The notes beneath the pieces are model-generated. The model saw only the letters and a program-made list of their open reading frames with translations, was not told the origin of the DNA and made no database searches. From contig JAGWPU010000077.1 of NCBI GenBank assembly GCA_028870355.1, positions 1-64,000 on the forward strand: 64,000 nt of DNA, in the 5' to 3' direction. Position 1 is the first letter of the stretch. Each line of letters begins with the position of its first letter. A program made the position numbers and the translations under genes. This DNA is from Gammaproteobacteria bacterium (GTDB taxonomy: Bacteria; Pseudomonadota; Gammaproteobacteria; Steroidobacterales; Steroidobacteraceae). Positions 60,770 to 64,000 of this stretch are shown one piece after another.

Positions 60770-62944
60770 ATGGACCGCCATCCACGTCCGTTCGACGACG
60801 TCGCCGAGTGCGTCGAGGCGACGCTCGCGCGCGTCGGTCCCCGCATCGGACTCGCGCTGCCGCTCGGAATCGGCAAGCCGCACGCGATCGCAAACGAGTT
60901 CTACCGGCGCGCTCGCCGCGACCGGTCGATCCGGTTGCAGATCTTCACCGCGTTGAGCCTCGAATTGCCCCGGGCGCGCAGCGAACTCGAGCGCCGCTTC
61001 CTCGCGCCGCTCGTCGACCGGGTCTTCGGGGACTTCGTGCCGCTCGACTACGTCGCCGACCTGCACGCGGGGACCGTCCCGGAGAACGTCGAGATCGTCG
61101 AGTTCTTCCTCGAGCCGGGCGCGTTCCTCGATTCGCCGCATGCCCAGCAGCACTACATCAGCAGCAATTACACCCACGTCGTCCGGGACCTCATGAACCG
61201 GGGCGTGAACGTGATCGCGCAGGTGGTCGCGAAGCGGGCGGCGCCGGGTGGCACCGAGTACAGCCTCGGGTCGAATCCGGATCTCACGCTCGAGCTCCTG
61301 CGGCGCCTGTCCGCACGGCGCGAGGCCGGCGCGCTCGTGGTGATCGGCGCGCCGAACCGGCAGATGCCGTTCATGCACGGACCGGCCGTGATCGGCGCCG
61401 AGCAGTTCGACTTCCTCGTCGAACACCCGCGATACGAGACCGATCTGTACTCGCCGCCGAACGCGCGGCTCTCGACCATCGACTACGCGATCGGACTGCA
61501 CGCCGCTCGGCTCGTCCGCGATGGCGGCACCCTGCAACTCGGGATCGGCGAGATCGGCGACGCGGTCGTCTACGCGTTGCAGTTGAGGCACCAGCGGAAC
61601 CAGGAGTTCCGCGAGATCCATCGATTGATGCGCACGCCGGAGCGATTCGCGACGGCACCGGCGGCGATTGGCGGTGATGGGCCGTTCGAGACCGGGCTGT
61701 ACGCGTGTACCGAGATGTTCCTCGACGGATTCCTCGAGCTCTATCGCGCCGGGATCCTGCGACGTCGCGTCTACGACGACGTGCGCGTCCAGCGCCTCCT
61801 CGCCGCGGGCACGGTCGGCGAATCCGTGGACGGCGACTTCCTGCGGGCGCTGCCCGCCGCGGGATTCACGAGTCCGTTGACGAGGGACGACTTCGGCGTC
61901 CTGCAGCGGCTCGGTGTGTTTCGCACCGAGTGCCGGTACGACGACGGACGGCTGCTCGGCCCCGACGGCGAGGAAGTCGACGCGCGCCTCGACGATCCGC
62001 GCTGCGTCGATCGGATGATCGGGACCTGCTGCGGTCGCCGGCTGCGCGGCGGAGCGCTGTCGCACGCCGCGTTCTTCCTCGGATCGCGCGGCTTCTACGC
62101 GGCGTTGCGTGAGATGCCGGAGGACGAGCGCCGCCTGTTCCCGATGTGCGGGGTCGAGTTCACGAACGGGATCGACGACGAGGACCGGGCACTGAAGGTC
62201 GCGCAGCGCGCCCACGGACGCTTCGTGAACACCGCGATGCTCGCGACGCTGCTCGGCGCTGCGATCTCCGACGGGCTCGCCGACGGGCGGGTGGTGAGCG
62301 GCGTCGGTGGCCAGTACAACTTCGTCGCGATGGCGCACGGGCTGCCCGACGCCCGCTCGATCATCGCGGTCCGCAGCACCCGCGACCGGGGCGGACGCGT
62401 GACCTCGAACCTGGTCTGGAACTACGGTCACGTGACGATTCCGCGCCATCTGCGCGATCTCGTCGTGACCGAGTACGGCGTCGCCGACCTCCGTGGCCGA
62501 TCGGACCAGGACGTCGTCGCCGCGATGCTCAATGTCGCGGACTCGCGGTTCCAGGATTCGCTCCTGCGCGAGGCGCAGGCGGCCGGCAAGATCTCGCGCG
62601 GCTACCGGATCCCGGACGTCCACCGCAACAACATGCCGCGGGCGCTCGAGGAACAGTTCCTGCTGCCCCGCGCGCGCGGCCTGTTCTCGGATTTTCCGTT
62701 CGGGACCGATCTGACCCGCGAGGAGATCGTGCTCGCCGAGGCGCTCGGCACGCTCGCCCGGCGCACGGCAAGGCCCGGCGGCAAGCTGCGCGCGATGCTC
62801 GCGAGCCTCTCGCAACGGCGGATCCCGACACGCGTCGAGCCGTACCTCGAACGGATGGGACTCGGTGCGCCGACCACGGGCGAGGAGCGGCGCTGGCGGC
62901 GTTTGCTCGCGCGCGAGCTCGCCTCGATGTCGCCGGTGCGCTGA
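60770..62944 (+). CDS. Acetyl-CoA hydrolase/CoA-transferase family protein, long form
   Basis: 724 residues, longer than the ~500-residue SpcC/Cat1 types. The family region includes LALPLGIGKPHAIANEFYRRA, the first CoA-transferase block with ISSNYTHVVRDLMNRGVNV, GTLQLGIGEIGDAVVYALQLRH, and the C-terminal half with GVEFTNGIDD, VSGVGGQYNFVAMAHGLPDARSIIAVRSTR and VTEYGVADLRGRSDQDV. The N-terminal ~30 and the C-terminal ~90 residues (RIPTRVEPYLERMGL) extend the core. It moves CoA between acetyl-CoA and a carboxylate or hydrolyses it, and with the upstream thiolase suggests acyl-CoA turnover. Confidence 0.86.
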   Translation: MDRHPRPFDDVAECVEATLARVGPRIGLALPLGIGKPHAIANEFYRRARRDRSIRLQIFTALSLELPRARSELERRFLAPLVDRVFGDFVPLDYVADLHAGTVPENVEIVEFFLEPGAFLDSPHAQQHYISSNYTHVVRDLMNRGVNVIAQVVAKRAAPGGTEYSLGSNPDLTLELLRRLSARREAGALVVIGAPNRQMPFMHGPAVIGAEQFDFLVEHPRYETDLYSPPNARLSTIDYAIGLHAARLVRDGGTLQLGIGEIGDAVVYALQLRHQRNQEFREIHRLMRTPERFATAPAAIGGDGPFETGLYACTEMFLDGFLELYRAGILRRRVYDDVRVQRLLAAGTVGESVDGDFLRALPAAGFTSPLTRDDFGVLQRLGVFRTECRYDDGRLLGPDGEEVDARLDDPRCVDRMIGTCCGRRLRGGALSHAAFFLGSRGFYAALREMPEDERRLFPMCGVEFTNGIDDEDRALKVAQRAHGRFVNTAMLATLLGAAISDGLADGRVVSGVGGQYNFVAMAHGLPDARSIIAVRSTRDRGGRVTSNLVWNYGHVTIPRHLRDLVVTEYGVADLRGRSDQDVVAAMLNVADSRFQDSLLREAQAAGKISRGYRIPDVHRNNMPRALEEQFLLPRARGLFSDFPFGTDLTREEIVLAEALGTLARRTARPGGKLRAMLASLSQRRIPTRVEPYLERMGLGAPTTGEERRWRRLLARELASMSPVR

Positions 62945-62981
62945 GCCTCGACCGCGGCTTCGCCTTTTCGACGGTGCGCGC

Positions 62982-63452
62982 TCAGCGCACCGGCAATTCT
63001 CGCGACTTCTGCACGGTGCGGAGTGCGAACGAGGAATGCACGCGAGCGACGTTCGGCAGGCGGGTGAGGTGCTGGCTGTGGAGACGCTCGAAATCGGCGG
63101 TGTCGGCGAGCACGACGCGCAACAGATAATCGTACTCGCCGGACATCAGATAACACTCCATGACCTCGGGCACCCGGCGCACCGCTTCCTCGAACGCGCG
63201 CAGCTGCGCCTGCTCCTGGCGTTCGAGCGTGATGTTCACGAAGACGTTCAACGGGCATCCCGCCTTCTGCTGATTGAGCAGCGCGGTGTAGCCCTCGATG
63301 AATCCAGCCTCCTCGAGCGCCCGCACGCGGCGCAGACACGCGGACTCGGACAGATTCACGGATTCGGCAAGCCGGTTGTTGGTGATGCGTCCGTCGAGTT
63401 GGAGCGCGCGAAGGATCGCGCGGTCATAGCGATCGAGCTTCATGGTTCGCAT
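62982..63452 (-). CDS. Lrp/AsnC family regulator
   Basis: 156 residues from ATG 63452; ATGs at 63473 and 63443 are alternatives and none has a clear ribosome site. The N-terminal helix-turn-helix reads DRYDRAILRALQLDGRITNNRLAESVNLSESACLRRVRALE, then the RAM ligand-binding domain VFVNITLERQEQAQLRAFEEAVRRVPEVMECYLMSGEYDYLLRVVLAD. It diverges from alanine dehydrogenase, the usual arrangement for AldR/BkdR-type activators that respond to alanine or other amino acids. Confidence 0.92.
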   Translation of the reverse strand: MRTMKLDRYDRAILRALQLDGRITNNRLAESVNLSESACLRRVRALEEAGFIEGYTALLNQQKAGCPLNVFVNITLERQEQAQLRAFEEAVRRVPEVMECYLMSGEYDYLLRVVLADTADFERLHSQHLTRLPNVARVHSSFALRTVQKSRELPVR

Positions 63453-63595
63453 TTTATTGCAAAAAATTGTCATACGGTCGAATTTTCTTCCGTTCCGGAC
63501 CCTCGATGACGCCGATTTCGCAGATCCTCCACTTCGTGGATCCGTAAGCTACGCGCGGCTTTTTCGAATCACCGACCTGCGGGGGAGCGGCATCC
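63453..63595. promoter_or_regulatory. Divergent lrp/ald control region
   Basis: The 143-bp gap contains an AT-rich patch (about 63451-63495, with ttttattgcaaaaaattg) that stands out from the GC-rich flanks, as Lrp binding sites often do. A short hairpin TCCAC-TTC-GTGGA lies near 63528-63540. GGGGGAG at 63581-63587 serves as the ald ribosome site. Confidence 0.5.
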
Positions 63596-64000
63596 ATGAA
63601 AATCGGCGTACCCAAAGAGATCAAAGTCCACGAATATCGCGTCGGCCTCGTACCGGCCGGCGTCTCGGAACTGGTGCGTGCGGGACACGAAGTCGTGGTC
63701 GAGACCGGCGCGGGCGCCGGGATCGGCTTCGACGACTCGCATTACCGTTCCGCGGGCGCGAACATCGCGCCGAATGCGGAGAAGGTCTTCGCGGGCGCGG
63801 AATTGATCGTCAAGGTCAAGGAGCCGCAGTTGTCGGAGTGCCGGATGCTGCGTGCGGACCAGACCTTGTTCACCTACCTGCATCTCGCGGCCGACCGCGA
63901 GCAAGCCCTCGCGCTGATGAAATCGGGTACGACCGCGATCGCGTACGAGACGGTCACGGCGACGGACGGTTCGTTGCCGCTGCTCACGCCGATGAGCGAA
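63596..64000 (+). CDS. ald: Alanine dehydrogenase, N-terminal part (runs off the window)
   Basis: The first 135 residues are present, from ATG 63596 with GGGGGAG 8 bases upstream. MKIGVPKEIKVHEYRVGLVPAGVSELVRAGHEVVVETGAGAGIGFDD is the family N-terminus. The catalytic Lys in ELIVKVKEPQ and the His in TYLHLAADREQAL, which bind pyruvate, are both seen. It oxidatively deaminates L-alanine to pyruvate and ammonia with NAD. The reading frame continues beyond base 64000. The divergent Lrp gene is likely its regulator. Confidence 0.95.
   Translation, partial: MKIGVPKEIKVHEYRVGLVPAGVSELVRAGHEVVVETGAGAGIGFDDSHYRSAGANIAPNAEKVFAGAELIVKVKEPQLSECRMLRADQTLFTYLHLAADREQALALMKSGTTAIAYETVTATDGSLPLLTPMSE

Overview
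This is a GC-rich (roughly two-thirds G+C) chromosomal window from a Gram-negative proteobacterium, most likely a gammaproteobacterium. The evidence is a primary sigma-70 factor of the gamma/beta type, a CysB regulator, an E. coli-type GshA, biosynthetic IlvA, RluF, several outer-membrane beta-barrel proteins and c-type cytochromes. There is no rRNA, CRISPR array, transposase or prophage. Coding density is high and many genes overlap by 4 bases.

Layout. 1-3001: end of rpoD, then an outer-membrane porin fused to a haem domain (Cyc2-like) and a dihaem cytochrome c, closed by a strong terminator. 3265-13445: a corrinoid-dependent methyl-transfer region. It has an MttB-superfamily methyltransferase on the + strand and, facing it, a minus-strand operon. 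That operon encodes the corrinoid protein, DUF1638, a Virulence_fact protein, MetV-like and MetF-like proteins, a methyl-H4folate methyltransferase, a corrinoid reductive activator and a small hypothetical. Choline-sulfatase (betC) diverges from it, which suggests a choline-O-sulfate/betaine-type methyl source whose methyl group is oxidised via tetrahydrofolate. 13457-22531: polyprenyl-linked glycosyltransferases, a large unknown exported protein, DUF190/FluC, a patatin-like lipoprotein and an atypical POT transporter. 22550-24700: gamma-glutamyltranspeptidase and a tRNA-Ile(CAU) gene interrupted in the anticodon loop by a 231-nt group I intron. 24804-41557: HrpB, VanZ-like and DUF2062 proteins, an oxidoreductase, a DmpA-type peptidase, XdhC, an MFS exporter, IlvA, an ScsB/DsbD-like reductase, RluF, an apparently inactive alpha/beta hydrolase, a candidate small RNA, CysB and an SDR enzyme. 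41558-41966: gene-free stretch with a hairpin terminator and an AT-rich island. 41967-54530: GloA, divergently arranged ilvB and ilvN, a BamA/TamA-like protein, PII, a ferredoxin reductase-like flavoprotein, pyruvate carboxylase, isoaspartyl peptidase and a diguanylate cyclase. 54689-64000: GshA, then a catabolic run (thiolase, dienelactone hydrolase, succinate-semialdehyde dehydrogenase, VOC protein, CoA hydrolase/transferase), and an Lrp regulator divergent from a partial alanine dehydrogenase.

The most notable points are the intron-bearing tRNA-Ile(CAU), the complete aerobic-type corrinoid C1 module beside betC, the Cyc2-like porin-cytochrome with its periplasmic cytochrome partner, and a promoter-to-terminator structured RNA candidate at about 39685-39822. 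All functional statements are read from sequence and family knowledge; no database search was run.
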